In this document: positions 19,193-29,101 of the stretch, piece after piece
Layout: the number at the start of each line of letters is the position of its first letter
How positions within the stretch are numbered: position 1 is the stretch's first letter
Source: Tepidiforma bonchosmolovskayae
GTDB lineage: Bacteria > Chloroflexota > Dehalococcoidia > Tepidiformales > Tepidiformaceae
Assembly: GCF_008838325.1 (NCBI RefSeq)
Contig: NZ_CP042829.1
Coordinates: forward strand, 2,418,001-2,482,000
Direction: 5' to 3'
DNA length: 64,000 nt
The notes under the pieces: generated by a model
Told to the model about the DNA's origin: nothing
Seen by the model: only the letters and a program-made list of their open reading frames with translations
Database searches by the model: none
Position numbers and translations under genes: made by a program

Positions 19193-20373
19193 GGCTGCAC
19201 CTCCACGATGCGGTACACCTGCGGCTCACCGGCCCGCGCATGCAGCTGCGCAATCGCATCGTCGAGCTCCCGCTGGCGCCCGCGGCCCGAACTCCACAGC
19301 AGCTGCTGGTGCGCGTACTCGCTGCAGATGCCCGCGAGCTCGACGCCCACGCTCAGCGCCGGCGCCGGCAGTCGCAGCGCCTCCACTTTCGACCGCAGCA
19401 CGAACAGCGCATGCCGCGGGTCGGCGGTTGGCTCACGGAACGCAAGCCGGCGGCTCACCCGCGTGCTGTCCTCCAGCCCGGCCCACCACGTGACGATGCG
19501 CACGGCCCGCCCTGCGACCTCCTCCCTCCCGAACGCCCGCGCGAGCACCGCCTCGCTTCCGGCAAGCAGCGCCGCCTGCGAAACCGCCGGCGCCGGCAGC
19601 TCGACCTCCTCCGTCACCCGCAGCTCCTCCTGCGCGGGCTGAAGCCGCGAACTGTCGCGGCCGTTCGCCAGCTCCCACGCCCGCCGGCCTGCCGGTCCGA
19701 ACTGCGCCTGCATCGCCGAAAGCGGCAGCGCGCCAACCTGCGCCAGCCGCTCGATGCCGAACAGCCGCAGCCGCTGGTGCATCGCCGGCTCCACCGGCAG
19801 CACCTCGACCGGCAGGTGGGCTAGGAACTCCCGCTCCCGCCCCGGCACCACCGAGATCGACTGGCGCGGCCCGCCCCGGTCGCCGGCAACGCCGATACCG
19901 AGCCCGAGCGCGCTGCAGGCGGCGTGGGCTGCGAACACGGTCGTTGCTGCCCCGGCCAGCACCGGGAGTCCGGTCTCCCCGGCAAGGCTCTCCCGCAGCT
20001 GCGCAAGGTACGTCGCCGTCCCCAGTCCCAGGAGTTCGGGCAGCCCCCGGATTTCGCAGTGCAGGTGTCCCTGGCCTGCCTCCTCCACCACCGGGCTCCG
20101 CTCGCGCAGCAGGGCCGCCAGCCGGTCGGCCTCCGCCCGGAGCACCGATGCCGCCAGCGGCAAGAAGACCGCGCCCGGGCAGAGCGCCAGCGCCCGCCGC
20201 AGGCTCATCCCCGGCGCAACCCCTGCGGCCATCGCCTCCGGCGAGCAGGCCGTCACCTCTGCATGCTCCTCCGGTGCGCCCCCCACGACCACCGGGCGCC
20301 CCGCAAGCTGCGGGTTCTCCCGCCGCGCAACCGCAATCGCGAACCAGGGGACCTGGATGCAGGCGAAGTCCAT
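19141..20373 (-). CDS. imuB: ImuB-like, catalytically inactive Y-family DNA polymerase
   Basis: The 410-residue protein has the Y-family core (P-V-V-V-G-G near residue 26, helix-hairpin-helix near F-G-I-E-R-L-A-Q-V-G-A-L-P). The metal-binding carboxylates are lost: the usual D-M-D-A-F-F reads I-Q-V-P-W-F-A, and S-x-D-E reads V-V-E-E-A-G-Q. That is the mark of ImuB, the beta-clamp adaptor of the mutasome, which normally works with ImuA and DnaE2. Neither is in this window. A perfect LexA box sits 17 bases upstream, so damage induction is expected. Confidence 0.85.
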   Translation of the reverse strand: MDFACIQVPWFAIAVARRENPQLAGRPVVVGGAPEEHAEVTACSPEAMAAGVAPGMSLRRALALCPGAVFLPLAASVLRAEADRLAALLRERSPVVEEAGQGHLHCEIRGLPELLGLGTATYLAQLRESLAGETGLPVLAGAATTVFAAHAACSALGLGIGVAGDRGGPRQSISVVPGREREFLAHLPVEVLPVEPAMHQRLRLFGIERLAQVGALPLSAMQAQFGPAGRRAWELANGRDSSRLQPAQEELRVTEEVELPAPAVSQAALLAGSEAVLARAFGREEVAGRAVRIVTWWAGLEDSTRVSRRLAFREPTADPRHALFVLRSKVEALRLPAPALSVGVELAGICSEYAHQQLLWSSGRGRQRELDDAIAQLHARAGEPQVYRIVEVQPWSRIPERQAALVAYGS

Positions 20374-20389
20374 CGGACTTCCGAGAATA

Positions 20390-20401
20390 GAACATGTGTT
20401 C
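20390..20401 (-). promoter_or_regulatory. Perfect LexA (SOS) box of the imuB-like gene
   Basis: GAACATGTGTTC has two perfect GAAC/GTTC half-sites with a 4-base spacer, flanked by A and T to give AGAAC-N4-GTTCT. It lies between the ATG at 20373 and the DUF1385 stop. Confidence 0.8.
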
Positions 20402-20438
20402 TGAATCCGGAAGAGCCCGAATGTGAAAATTCTGCACC

Positions 20439-21362
20439 CTACGGCGCCGGCGCCCCCCGGCCCGGCCCGGCCGCCTCCAGCGTCGCCTCGAACGCCGCAA
20501 TCGCAACTTCGACCTGGCTGTCATCCGGCACCTTCGTCGTCAGCGCCTGGAGCGCGATGTTCGGTGCAAACAGCGCCCGCACCAGCCCGTTCTCCCGGTA
20601 GCGCGCCCCGAACCGCAGGAGCTCGTAGCTCACACCGGCCACCACCGGGATGAGCACAATGCGCGAAGCCACCCGCACCAGCAGCCCTTCATCGACCAGC
20701 AGGTCGAATACGAAGAACGTCACCAGCGCCACCAGCACCACCACCAGCAGGAAGCTCGTGCCGCACCGCTGGTGCTCCTTCGGGAACCGCCGCACCTCGG
20801 CCACCGTCAGCGGACGGCCCGCCTCGTACGCGTGGATCGTCATGTGCTCGGCGCCGTGGTACTGGAATACCCGCCGGATATCCGGAAGCAGCCCGATTGC
20901 GGCGATGTACCCCACGAACAGCCCCAGCCGCACCACGCCCTCCGCCAGCACCACCCATGCACGCGCCACGTCCCACCGCTCGAGCAGGTGCGCGAGGAGG
21001 ATAGGGGCCGCGAAGAACACCGCGACCACGAAGATCAGCGCCAGCAGCATCGTCCCGAGGAACGCCTTCTCGGGGAACTCGACCGGCTGGCCGTCCTCGT
21101 CCTCCTCTTCGAAGGCGATCCGCGAGGAGAAATTGAGTGCCCGCATACCCAGGGCCAGCGTTTCCCACAGCACCACCACGCCCCGCAGCAGCGGAATCCG
21201 GCGGCTCCGGCCGGTGTAGATGCCGCTCAGCCGTTCGGAGTGGGTGATGATGTGGCCATTCGGGTGCCGGACCGCAACCGCCATGTGCTCCGGGCCGCGG
21301 ATCATCACCCCTTCGATGACCGCCTGGCCTCCGTAGTACACCTGCGCCGGCTCTGCTGCCAT
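20439..21362 (-). CDS. DUF1385 integral membrane protein
   Basis: The 307-residue protein has the DUF1385 signature Y-Y-G-G-Q-A-V-I-E-G-V-M-I-R-G-P, several TM segments (about residues 90-125, 140-165, 205-260) and the conserved F-Q-Y-H-G-A-E-H-M-T-I and E-H-Q-R-C-G-T-S-F-L-L blocks with His/Cys. Function is unknown; members are often annotated as metal-dependent enzyme-like and sit near rpmE and prfA. Here it follows rpmE, though a strong terminator separates them. The ATG at 21362 is chosen over a longer frame that overlaps rpmE. Confidence 0.88.
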   Translation of the reverse strand: MAAEPAQVYYGGQAVIEGVMIRGPEHMAVAVRHPNGHIITHSERLSGIYTGRSRRIPLLRGVVVLWETLALGMRALNFSSRIAFEEEDEDGQPVEFPEKAFLGTMLLALIFVVAVFFAAPILLAHLLERWDVARAWVVLAEGVVRLGLFVGYIAAIGLLPDIRRVFQYHGAEHMTIHAYEAGRPLTVAEVRRFPKEHQRCGTSFLLVVVLVALVTFFVFDLLVDEGLLVRVASRIVLIPVVAGVSYELLRFGARYRENGLVRALFAPNIALQALTTKVPDDSQVEVAIAAFEATLEAAGPGRGAPAP

Positions 21363-21386
21363 GTGCGGACCCCGAAAAATGGAAAA

Positions 21387-21406
21387 GGGGCGCCCATCGG
21401 CGCCCC
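21387..21406 (-). terminator. Rho-independent terminator after rpmE
   Basis: On the minus strand GGGGCGCC-GATG-GGCGCCCC is followed directly by TTTT and then a second T-rich stretch. It closes the L21-L27-L31 operon and implies a separate promoter or readthrough for DUF1385. Confidence 0.9.
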
Positions 21407-21426
21407 CTCGCTGTCGCTCTCGCGGC

Positions 21427-21627
21427 TTAGCCGCGCTGGTACCGCCGGTTGAACCGCTCCACCCGGCCGGCCGTGTCGACGATGCGCTGCTCGCCCGTGA
21501 AGAACGGGTGGCACACATTGCAAACGTCAATATGAATCGTCGGCTTCGTCGACCGCGTCCGGATCTCGTTGCCGCACGAGCAGTGGATGACGGCGTCCAC
21601 GTACTGCGGGTGAATCCCAGCCTTCAT
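21427..21627 (-). CDS. rpmE: 50S ribosomal protein L31 (zinc form)
   Basis: The 66-residue protein starts M-K-A-G-I-H-P-Q-Y and has C-S-C-G-N-E and [10 protein letters not shown], giving the Cys set of the zinc-binding (C+) L31. The longer frame starting at 21642 overlaps rpmA. It is third in the rplU-rpmA-rpmE run and ends at a U-tract terminator. Confidence 0.96.
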   Translation of the reverse strand: MKAGIHPQYVDAVIHCSCGNEIRTRSTKPTIHIDVCNVCHPFFTGEQRIVDTAGRVERFNRRYQRG

Positions 21628-21638
21628 CGTCATCTCCC

Positions 21639-21905
21639 TCACGCGCTCTCGAGCGCGTAGACGCTGACCTTCTTGCGCCGCCCCTTCGCGAACGGCTCGA
21701 ACTTCACGCGGCCATCGATGAGCGAGTAAATCGTGTAGTCGCGGCCCAGCCCGACGTTCGCGCCCGGGTGGAACCGCGTGCCCTTCTGGCGGATGATGAT
21801 TGCGCCCGGCTTCACCACCTCGCCATCGAAGTGCTTCACGCCCAGCCGCTTGCTGTTGCTGTCACGCCCGTTCTTCGAGCTGCCGACACCCTTTTTGTGC
21901 GCCAT
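21639..21905 (-). CDS. rpmA: 50S ribosomal protein L27
   Basis: The 88-residue protein begins [16 protein letters not shown] and contains [15 protein letters not shown], the L27 core near the peptidyl transferase centre. There is no N-terminal extension of the Firmicutes type that needs proteolytic removal. It lies 4 bases after rplU, in an operon. Confidence 0.97.
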   Translation of the reverse strand: MAHKKGVGSSKNGRDSNSKRLGVKHFDGEVVKPGAIIIRQKGTRFHPGANVGLGRDYTIYSLIDGRVKFEPFAKGRRKKVSVYALESA

Positions 21906-21909
21906 CTCG

Positions 21910-22221
21910 CTACCCCTTCGTGATCGACTCGACGACGAGCCGGGTCACCGGCTGCCGGTGCCCGAGCTTGCGCCGGTAGCGGACCTTGTTCTTGTACTTC
22001 ATGAAGACGAGCTTCGGCGCACGGCCGTGCTGGGTGATCCGGGCGCGCACCTTCGCACCCTCCACCAGCGGCGTCCCGACCGTCACATTCGGCCCATCGA
22101 GGACCATCATGACATCGAGGTCCACAATGTCGCCGGGCTCGCCGTCGATCCGGCTCACTTCGAATTCCTGCCCCTCGACGAGGCGCAACTGGCGCCCATC
22201 GGCGCGAACGATCGCTTCCAT
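21910..22221 (-). CDS. rplU: 50S ribosomal protein L21
   Basis: The 103-residue protein starts [14 protein letters not shown] and ends with [10 protein letters not shown]-x-G-H-R-Q-P-x-T, the L21 signature that binds 23S rRNA. The frame is open 12 codons further upstream, but the family starts here. The 5' region carries an AGTTCGAACT palindrome and sits just after the ftsH hairpin, so this ribosomal operon has its own promoter. Confidence 0.96.
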   Translation of the reverse strand: MEAIVRADGRQLRLVEGQEFEVSRIDGEPGDIVDLDVMMVLDGPNVTVGTPLVEGAKVRARITQHGRAPKLVFMKYKNKVRYRRKLGHRQPVTRLVVESITKG

Positions 22222-22265
22222 AGTTCGAACTCCGGGAACTCCCAGGCGGTTCTTCAAGTGTCGCC

Positions 22266-22300
22266 GGAGCCCCGGGTCCAGTCAACGAACCCGGGGCTCC
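22266..22300 (-). terminator. Hairpin after ftsH
   Basis: GGAGCCCCGGGT and ACCCGGGGCTCC form a perfect 12-bp stem with an 11-base loop between the ftsH stop and rplU. There is no U-tract. Confidence 0.7.
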
Positions 22301-22334
22301 CGTGAATGCTTCCCTTGCTGCCGGCTCCTGCCGG

Positions 22335-24344
<2,010 letters not shown>

Positions 24345-24388
24345 TAGGGAACTCCGTGATGGCGCAGTCGGGGCCTGCGCACGAATCG

Positions 24389-24394
24389 AGTATA
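24389..24394 (-). promoter_or_regulatory. -10 element of ftsH
   Basis: TATACT on the minus strand, 44 bases upstream of the TTG start; no good -35 is apparent. The rest of the 260-base gap to npdG holds only the GAGGAGG ribosome site of npdG. Confidence 0.45.
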
Positions 24395-24604
24395 GCAGGT
24401 GCCCCGGGCCGTGCCCGCCGCCGATGTAAGCGGCGCTGTACGCTCCGGGCGCCCGTGCAGGGGCCTCCATTATGGATACGTCACCGCCGCGCACCTGGCG
24501 CAGCACCCGCCCCCAGCCCTCACGGACGCACCTTTCGCTCCCTGTCCTTCCAGCCGCTACGCTGTACGCCATCCCCACACGCGTTCCAGCTCTGAGGAGG
24601 CTGC

Positions 24605-25255
24605 ATGAAGCTCGCATTCGTCGGCGGCACGGGTCCTGAAGGTCTCGGGCTTGCCATGCGTTTCGCCCGCGCCGGGCACGAGGTTGCCATTGGCTCCCGT
24701 TCTGCCGAGCGCGGCGAAGAAGCGGCCGCGAAGGTCCGCGAGGCCGTGCCCGGCGCTGCTGCCGCGGGCGGCGACAACGCCTCCGTTGTCCGCGATGCCG
24801 ACGTCGTTTTTCTCACCTTCCCGTACAGCGGACAGGCGGCCACGCTCGAAGCGCTCGCCGGCGCCCTCGCCGGGAAGATTGTCTGCAATGTCGTTGCCCC
24901 GCTCGAGTTCCGGCAGGGCGTCGGTGCGGTCGCCCTCGATGTCCCCGGCGGGAGCGCCCTCCAGGAGGCGATCGCCCAGCTCCCCGAGTCCCGCGTCGTC
25001 AGCGCGTTCCAGAACCTCAGCGCTGAGGAGCTCCAGCACCTCGACCACCCGATCGAGGCCGACGTCCTCGTCTGCGGCAAAGACGCCGAGGCCAAGCAGG
25101 TCATCATCGGCCTCGCCAATCAGATCGCCGGCGTGCGCGGCATCGATGCCGGCGGCCCCTCCCAGAGCCGCTACGTCGAAATGCTCACCGCGCTCCTCAT
25201 CAACCTGAACCGGAAGCACAAAACCCAGACCAGCATCCGGATCGTGGGAATCTGA
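24605..25255 (+). CDS. npdG: NADPH:F420 oxidoreductase-like protein
   Basis: The 216-residue protein has the N-terminal dinucleotide fold of NpdG: L-A-F-V-G-G-T-G-P-E-G-L-G-L, then I-G-S-R-S-A-E-R-G, where Ser/Arg fit the NADPH 2'-phosphate. The later S-A-F-Q-N-L-S-A-E and C-G-K-D-A-E-A-K blocks also match the F420 reductase family. It moves hydride between NADPH and coenzyme F420. The cofE gene two positions downstream, in the same direction, supports the F420 assignment. The start has GAGGAGG. Confidence 0.88.
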   Translation: MKLAFVGGTGPEGLGLAMRFARAGHEVAIGSRSAERGEEAAAKVREAVPGAAAAGGDNASVVRDADVVFLTFPYSGQAATLEALAGALAGKIVCNVVAPLEFRQGVGAVALDVPGGSALQEAIAQLPESRVVSAFQNLSAEELQHLDHPIEADVLVCGKDAEAKQVIIGLANQIAGVRGIDAGGPSQSRYVEMLTALLINLNRKHKTQTSIRIVGI

Positions 25256-25257
25256 CG

Positions 25258-26055
25258 ATGCCGTTCACCGAGCGCTCTGGCGCCCGCATCTGGTACGAAA
25301 CCCGCGGCTCCGGCGACCCGCTCGTCATGGTCTACGGTATCGGCGGCCACTCCGGCGACTGGTGGGATGTCTTCCCGGCGCTCCTCGAACCGCACTACCG
25401 CCTCGTCCTCCTCGACAATCGCGGGACCGGCCGGTCCGAGAAGCCGTCCGCGCCCTGGACCATGTCCGACATGACCGCCGACGTCATGGCCGTCGCCGAT
25501 GACCTCGGCCTCGAGCGGTTCCACCTGCTCGGCTGCTCGCTCGGCAGCATCATCGTGCGCCACGTGGTCCGCGAGTACGGGCCGGCGCGTATCCGTTCGC
25601 TCAGCCTCCTCTGCCCCCCGAACGGCATCCCCGCAACCGAGGAGGACCTCCGGACGGCGCTCTTCTGGGACCCCGCCAGGCCGCTCATCGAGTCCGCCCG
25701 TGCCAGCTGGCCGATCATCCATCCGCCGGAATGGATCGCCCGCAATGAGGATGAGCTGATCGACCGGTTCAACCGCACGATGGCCAACCCGACGCCGGCC
25801 CGGACGTTCCAGTTCCAGCTCCAGGCCGCCCAGGCTGCGCCGGACCCCAATCCCGCCGTTGCTGCTGCGACTTTCCCGGTCCTCATCCTCCACGGCACGA
25901 TCGACCGGCTCGTGCCGCCGGCCAACGCCGAACTTCTCGCCCGGCAGATTCCCCGCGCCCGCCTTGAATGGCTCGAGGGCGACAGCCATAACTTCTGGGC
26001 GCACGACCCCGAGCGCTCGGCAGCCGTGCTGCTCGACTTCCTCGCGTCCGTCTGA
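25258..26055 (+). CDS. Alpha/beta-fold hydrolase
   Basis: The 265-residue protein has the nucleophile elbow G-C-S-L-G-S, an acid in H-G-T-I-D-R-L-V-P and the catalytic His in G-D-S-H-N-F-W, a complete Ser-Asp-His triad. It has the usual oxyanion region (V-Y-G-I-G-G-H-S). The ATG lies 2 bases after the npdG stop and cofE follows 22 bases later, so it belongs to an F420-linked operon. The substrate is unknown; a role in F420 biosynthesis is not established for this family. Confidence 0.87.
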   Translation: MPFTERSGARIWYETRGSGDPLVMVYGIGGHSGDWWDVFPALLEPHYRLVLLDNRGTGRSEKPSAPWTMSDMTADVMAVADDLGLERFHLLGCSLGSIIVRHVVREYGPARIRSLSLLCPPNGIPATEEDLRTALFWDPARPLIESARASWPIIHPPEWIARNEDELIDRFNRTMANPTPARTFQFQLQAAQAAPDPNPAVAAATFPVLILHGTIDRLVPPANAELLARQIPRARLEWLEGDSHNFWAHDPERSAAVLLDFLASV

Positions 26056-26077
26056 CCTGCCGCCCGGAGGTGGAACC

Positions 26078-26830
26078 GTGAGTTCGATTGAAATCTTCGG
26101 CATCCCCGGCCTCCCGGAAATTGTGCCCGGGACCGACCTCGCCGCCGTCATTTTCGACGCCGCCGCTGCCGCGGGCCGGCCCCTCGCCAGCGGCGATATC
26201 CTCGTCGTGACGTCGAAAATCGTCTCCAAGGCCGAGGGCCGGGTCGTCGACCTCGCTACCGTTGACGTTTCACCCTTCGCTCGGCAGTACGCCGAGCGCT
26301 GGGAGAAAGACCCCGCTGTGGTGGAGCTGGTCCTCCGCGAGGCCCGCCGGGTGGTGCGGCAGGTCGGCCCCGTGCTGATCACCGAAACGCGCCACGGATT
26401 TGTCTGCGCCAATTCCGGGGTCGACCAGTCCTCCTCCGGCGGTCACGGCCGGGCCGTCCTCCTGCCCGAAGACCCCGACGCCAGCGCGCGCCGCATCCGC
26501 GGCGGCCTTCGCGAGCGGGGCATCGATGTGGCCGTCATCATCTCCGATACCTTCGGGCGGCCGTGGCGCGAAGGCCAGACCGACGTCGCCATCGGCATCG
26601 CCGGCATGCACCCCATCACCAGCTACATCGGCCAGGTCGACCCCCACGGCCACGAGTTCCGCGTCCAGGCGCTCTGCACCGCCGATGAAATCGCTGGCGC
26701 AGCGGAACTTGTGAAGGGCAACCTCTCCCGCGTCCCGGCTGCCGTGGTCCGCGGCCTGCCGTGGGAGCGGGATGACCAGGCCACGATGCAGCTCATCATC
26801 CGCGAATCCGAGCGCGACCTCTTCCGCTGA
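26078..26830 (+). CDS. cofE: Coenzyme F420-0:L-glutamate ligase
   Basis: The 250-residue CofE-type protein adds glutamates to F420-0 using GTP. Recognisable blocks are D-I-L-V-V-T-S-K-I-V-S-K-A-E-G-R, N-S-G-V-D-Q-S, L-L-P-E-D-P-D, I-I-S-D-T-F-G-R-P-W-R and G-x-x-D-V-A-I-G-I-A-G. It has no C-terminal nitroreductase (FbiB) extension, so it is the single-domain form. The GTG start has GGAGG 7 bases upstream. It completes the npdG-hydrolase-cofE set. Confidence 0.93.
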   Translation: MSSIEIFGIPGLPEIVPGTDLAAVIFDAAAAAGRPLASGDILVVTSKIVSKAEGRVVDLATVDVSPFARQYAERWEKDPAVVELVLREARRVVRQVGPVLITETRHGFVCANSGVDQSSSGGHGRAVLLPEDPDASARRIRGGLRERGIDVAVIISDTFGRPWREGQTDVAIGIAGMHPITSYIGQVDPHGHEFRVQALCTADEIAGAAELVKGNLSRVPAAVVRGLPWERDDQATMQLIIRESERDLFR

Positions 26831-26855
26831 CTCCTCCGTTGCCGCGGCGGCCGGG

Positions 26856-27797
26856 CTACAGTCCGACCACGAGGCTGGCCGTGTACCCGCGAGCCCGGTC
26901 GCCCGACATCTCTGCCAGCTGCAGCTGCCATCCGTCCCGGAAGATCCCGTCGGTCTGCAGCGAAACCCGGGACAGGTTCTGCCGGCTCTGCTCGTAGCCA
27001 CTGGTCCCATACACGTCTTCGCAAACTTCTCCGGGGAAGGCGAGCTGCGATGTCGCAATCTTGTTCGCAGCCGACGTCGCCTTCTCCAGTCCGGGATAGA
27101 CCTCGAAGTGGATATGCGGCCAGCGGCCGGGATAGCAGCCCGGAAAGATCGTCTGGAACGTCACGACGCCGGCCGGATCGGACGCCTGCACCCCGCGAAG
27201 GTAACTCTCGTTCGGCAGCGAATACATCGAATACCGCCCCTCCCGGTCGCAGTGCCACAGGTACACCGCGTACCCGGCCAGCGGACGGCAGCCGTCTCTT
27301 GTGTCGACGAGCGTGAGTCTGACAAGAAGCGGCACCCCCTGCGCCTGCGTCGTCGATATCCCAAGACTTGACCGGATGTCCTTCCGGACGATGCCGCTCT
27401 CCGTTAGAACGTTGGGGCCATTCGCGCCATTCCCCGGGAATGGCCCCGCCGTCTCCTGCGGGATTGTTCCATTGCACGCCGAGGCCGGCGTTGCTGCCTC
27501 TGTTGGGATGGGGGAAATCGCACTGGTTGGTCCTGCAGGCGGGGCTGTTTCCGTAGCATCCGTGACCGCTGCCGGGACGCTCCCGCCCGATGTCGGCTGC
27601 CGGTTGCCGGGCTCCCCGGCGCGGTCACCATCGCTGCATCCGACGAGCGCAAACGCCGCGACGCCTCCAAACAGCCTCAGCGTATTTCGCCGGCTGAGCT
27701 GCGCCTGCAGGGTCGCGAGGTCGAACTGCAGCCCGCGGTTGTTGATGTCGTTGTCTTCGTGGCGGTGCTCGGGGATGCGTGAAACGCGGTACCGCAT
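26856..27797 (-). CDS. Exported intradiol ring-cleavage dioxygenase
   Basis: The 313-residue protein has a twin-arginine lipoprotein-type export signal: S-R-R-N-T-L-R-L-F-G-G at about residue 35, then a hydrophobic run and the lipobox-like A-L-V-G-C at about 50-54. After a Pro/Thr-rich linker comes the intradiol domain with iron-ligand candidates Tyr in C-Y-P-G-R-W-P-H-I-H-F and both His of H-I-H. Family members cleave catechols or hydroxyquinols with Fe(III). The extracytoplasmic location suggests use of external aromatics. A 22-bp palindrome lies 28 bases upstream. Confidence 0.88.
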   Translation of the reverse strand: MRYRVSRIPEHRHEDNDINNRGLQFDLATLQAQLSRRNTLRLFGGVAAFALVGCSDGDRAGEPGNRQPTSGGSVPAAVTDATETAPPAGPTSAISPIPTEAATPASACNGTIPQETAGPFPGNGANGPNVLTESGIVRKDIRSSLGISTTQAQGVPLLVRLTLVDTRDGCRPLAGYAVYLWHCDREGRYSMYSLPNESYLRGVQASDPAGVVTFQTIFPGCYPGRWPHIHFEVYPGLEKATSAANKIATSQLAFPGEVCEDVYGTSGYEQSRQNLSRVSLQTDGIFRDGWQLQLAEMSGDRARGYTASLVVGL

Positions 27798-27824
27798 TGC
27801 GGGGAGCTCCTTCCCTGGCAGTTG

Positions 27825-27846
27825 GTGCCGAAAACGTTTTCGGCAC
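27825..27846. promoter_or_regulatory. 22-bp perfect palindrome, LacI-family-like operator
   Basis: The core GCCGAAAACGTTTTCGGC (27827-27844) extends by GT/AC on each side to 22 bp of perfect symmetry around a central CG, the pattern of LacI-family operators. It sits 28 bases upstream of the intradiol dioxygenase start. No LacI-family regulator is in the window. Confidence 0.7.
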
Positions 27847-27894
27847 TGCCTATCTCCGCATACATGGAGCCATAAGCCGGTAAAGGTCGTCAGC

Positions 27895-28314
27895 TTACTG
27901 CTGGACCGGCCGTGGCCGCATCGTCTCCACCACCTGACCGGCCCGCTGCAGCTGCCGCGGGTTCAGCGTGACCAGCCGGTCGCCCAGCGTCTCCGCGACG
28001 GCAAAGTACAGCGCATCGCTCCCGCGCAGCTGGTGTTCGGCCGCGAGCGCCGCCGCCCGGTCGGCCAGCGGCAATGCGACCGGCAGGAACTCGAAGAGCG
28101 GCGAGGCCCGCAGCTGCTGCTCCACCTCCCGGGCGAGGTGTTTGTCCCCGGTCCCGGCGGCAATCGCCGCCGAAACCTCCGCCAGTGCAATGACCGGCGC
28201 CCGGAGCGGTTCCCCCTCCGCCAGCGCCTCGCGCAGCCACGCAACCGTCGTCTCGTGCTGTCGGTCCCGTGCGTTGAAGAGCGAGACGAAGACGCTCGCG
28301 TCGAGCGTTGCCAT
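27895..28314 (-). CDS. PIN-domain toxin (VapC-like)
   Basis: The 139-residue PIN ribonuclease has acidic residues in M-A-T-L-D-A-S-V-F, A-L-A-E-V-S and G-S-D-A-L-Y-F. The fourth conserved acid seems changed to Asn (V-T-L-N-P-R). Its ATG overlaps the stop of the antitoxin gene by one base (TGATG), the usual translational coupling of such modules. VapC toxins cleave tRNA or rRNA. The frame is open further upstream, but only this start fits both homology and the operon. Confidence 0.88.
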   Translation of the reverse strand: MATLDASVFVSLFNARDRQHETTVAWLREALAEGEPLRAPVIALAEVSAAIAAGTGDKHLAREVEQQLRASPLFEFLPVALPLADRAAALAAEHQLRGSDALYFAVAETLGDRLVTLNPRQLQRAGQVVETMRPRPVQQ

Positions 28315-28580
28315 CAGCGTTCCCCCCCGGAGCCGGGGAGCGTCGGCATCGTCAGCCACGCAGCGCCGACCGCGGCAGCCAGCCGCTCGATCGCCGCAAT
28401 CTCAGCCTGGGCCTCGCCCCGCTCAACGCCCGCAATATCACGCTCCGAGAACGGCCGCAGCGTTGCCACCGGGCTGCCGTTGACGGTGATCACGTACACG
28501 ACCCGCTCCTCCCGCACGGCGCGGACCACCTGGGTCGCTTCGTTCTTGAGCTGCCGGACGCCAATCGTGCGAATCGTCAT
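28314..28580 (-). CDS. Phd/YefM-family antitoxin
   Basis: The 88-residue protein has the N-terminal Phd/YefM fold: I-G-V-R-Q-L-K-N-E-A-T-Q-V-V-R, then V-I-T-V-N-G-S-P-V-A-T-L-R-P. The C-terminal ~40 residues should bind and block the PIN toxin encoded next. These antitoxins autorepress their operon. The frame is open 15 codons upstream of the chosen ATG, but homology starts at M-T-I-R-T-I-G-V. Confidence 0.87.
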   Translation of the reverse strand: MTIRTIGVRQLKNEATQVVRAVREERVVYVITVNGSPVATLRPFSERDIAGVERGEAQAEIAAIERLAAAVGAAWLTMPTLPGSGGER

Positions 28581-28654
28581 CGCCGTTCGTGGCCACATGG
28601 TGGCCACCCAAACGGTGCCAGTCAAGCGCCCCTGACGCTGCCTCCGCGCGCTGG

Positions 28655-28660
28655 TACTAT
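28655..28660 (+). promoter_or_regulatory. Extended, leaderless-type -10 element of dut-fluC
   Basis: TGGTACTAT contains an extended -10 (TGn) and TACTAT, 6 bases before the GTG at 28667. Confidence 0.6.
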
Positions 28661-28666
28661 CGGCTC

Positions 28667-29101
28667 GTGGAGACCGCGACGGTCCGGGTCAAACTCCTCC
28701 GCGACGGCGCGCGCGTCCCCACCCGCGCTACTGAACTCGCTTCCGGGTTCGATCTCTCAGCCTGCATCACCGGTCCCGTTTCCATCGGCAACCGCCCCGT
28801 GCTGGTGCCAACCGGTATCGCCCTCGAAATCCCGCCCGGCGTCGATGCCCAGGTCCGGCCGCGCAGCGGCCTCGCCCGCAACGGCGTCCTTTGCACCTTC
28901 GGCACCATCGATGCCGACTACCGCGGCGAACTGCTGGTGACGATGTACACGATCGCCCCCGGCATCGAGCACGTCGTCCAGCCCGGCGACCGGATCGCTC
29001 AGCTCGTCTTCACCTGGCTCGCGCCAGCCCGATTCGAACTCGCCGATGACCTGGCGCCGACGGCCCGCGGCGTCAGCGGCCATGGGAGCACCGGCCGGTG
29101 A
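28667..29101 (+). CDS. dut: dUTP diphosphatase
   Basis: The 144-residue trimeric dUTPase hydrolyses dUTP to dUMP and keeps uracil out of DNA. All five motifs are present: F-D-L-S-A, P-R-S-G-L-A, G-T-I-D-A-D-Y-R-G-E, G-D-R-I-A-Q-L-V-F and the C-terminal R-G-V-S-G-H-G-S-T-G-R, where His replaces the usual Phe that stacks on uracil. The start is a GTG right after an extended -10. fluC overlaps its stop by 4 bases. Confidence 0.95.
   Translation: METATVRVKLLRDGARVPTRATELASGFDLSACITGPVSIGNRPVLVPTGIALEIPPGVDAQVRPRSGLARNGVLCTFGTIDADYRGELLVTMYTIAPGIEHVVQPGDRIAQLVFTWLAPARFELADDLAPTARGVSGHGSTGR

Noticed and set aside
22222-22260. GAAC-rich palindromes before rplU as a LexA box
   Set aside because: Spacing between half-sites is wrong and L21 is not an SOS gene; kept only as a note in the rplU entry.
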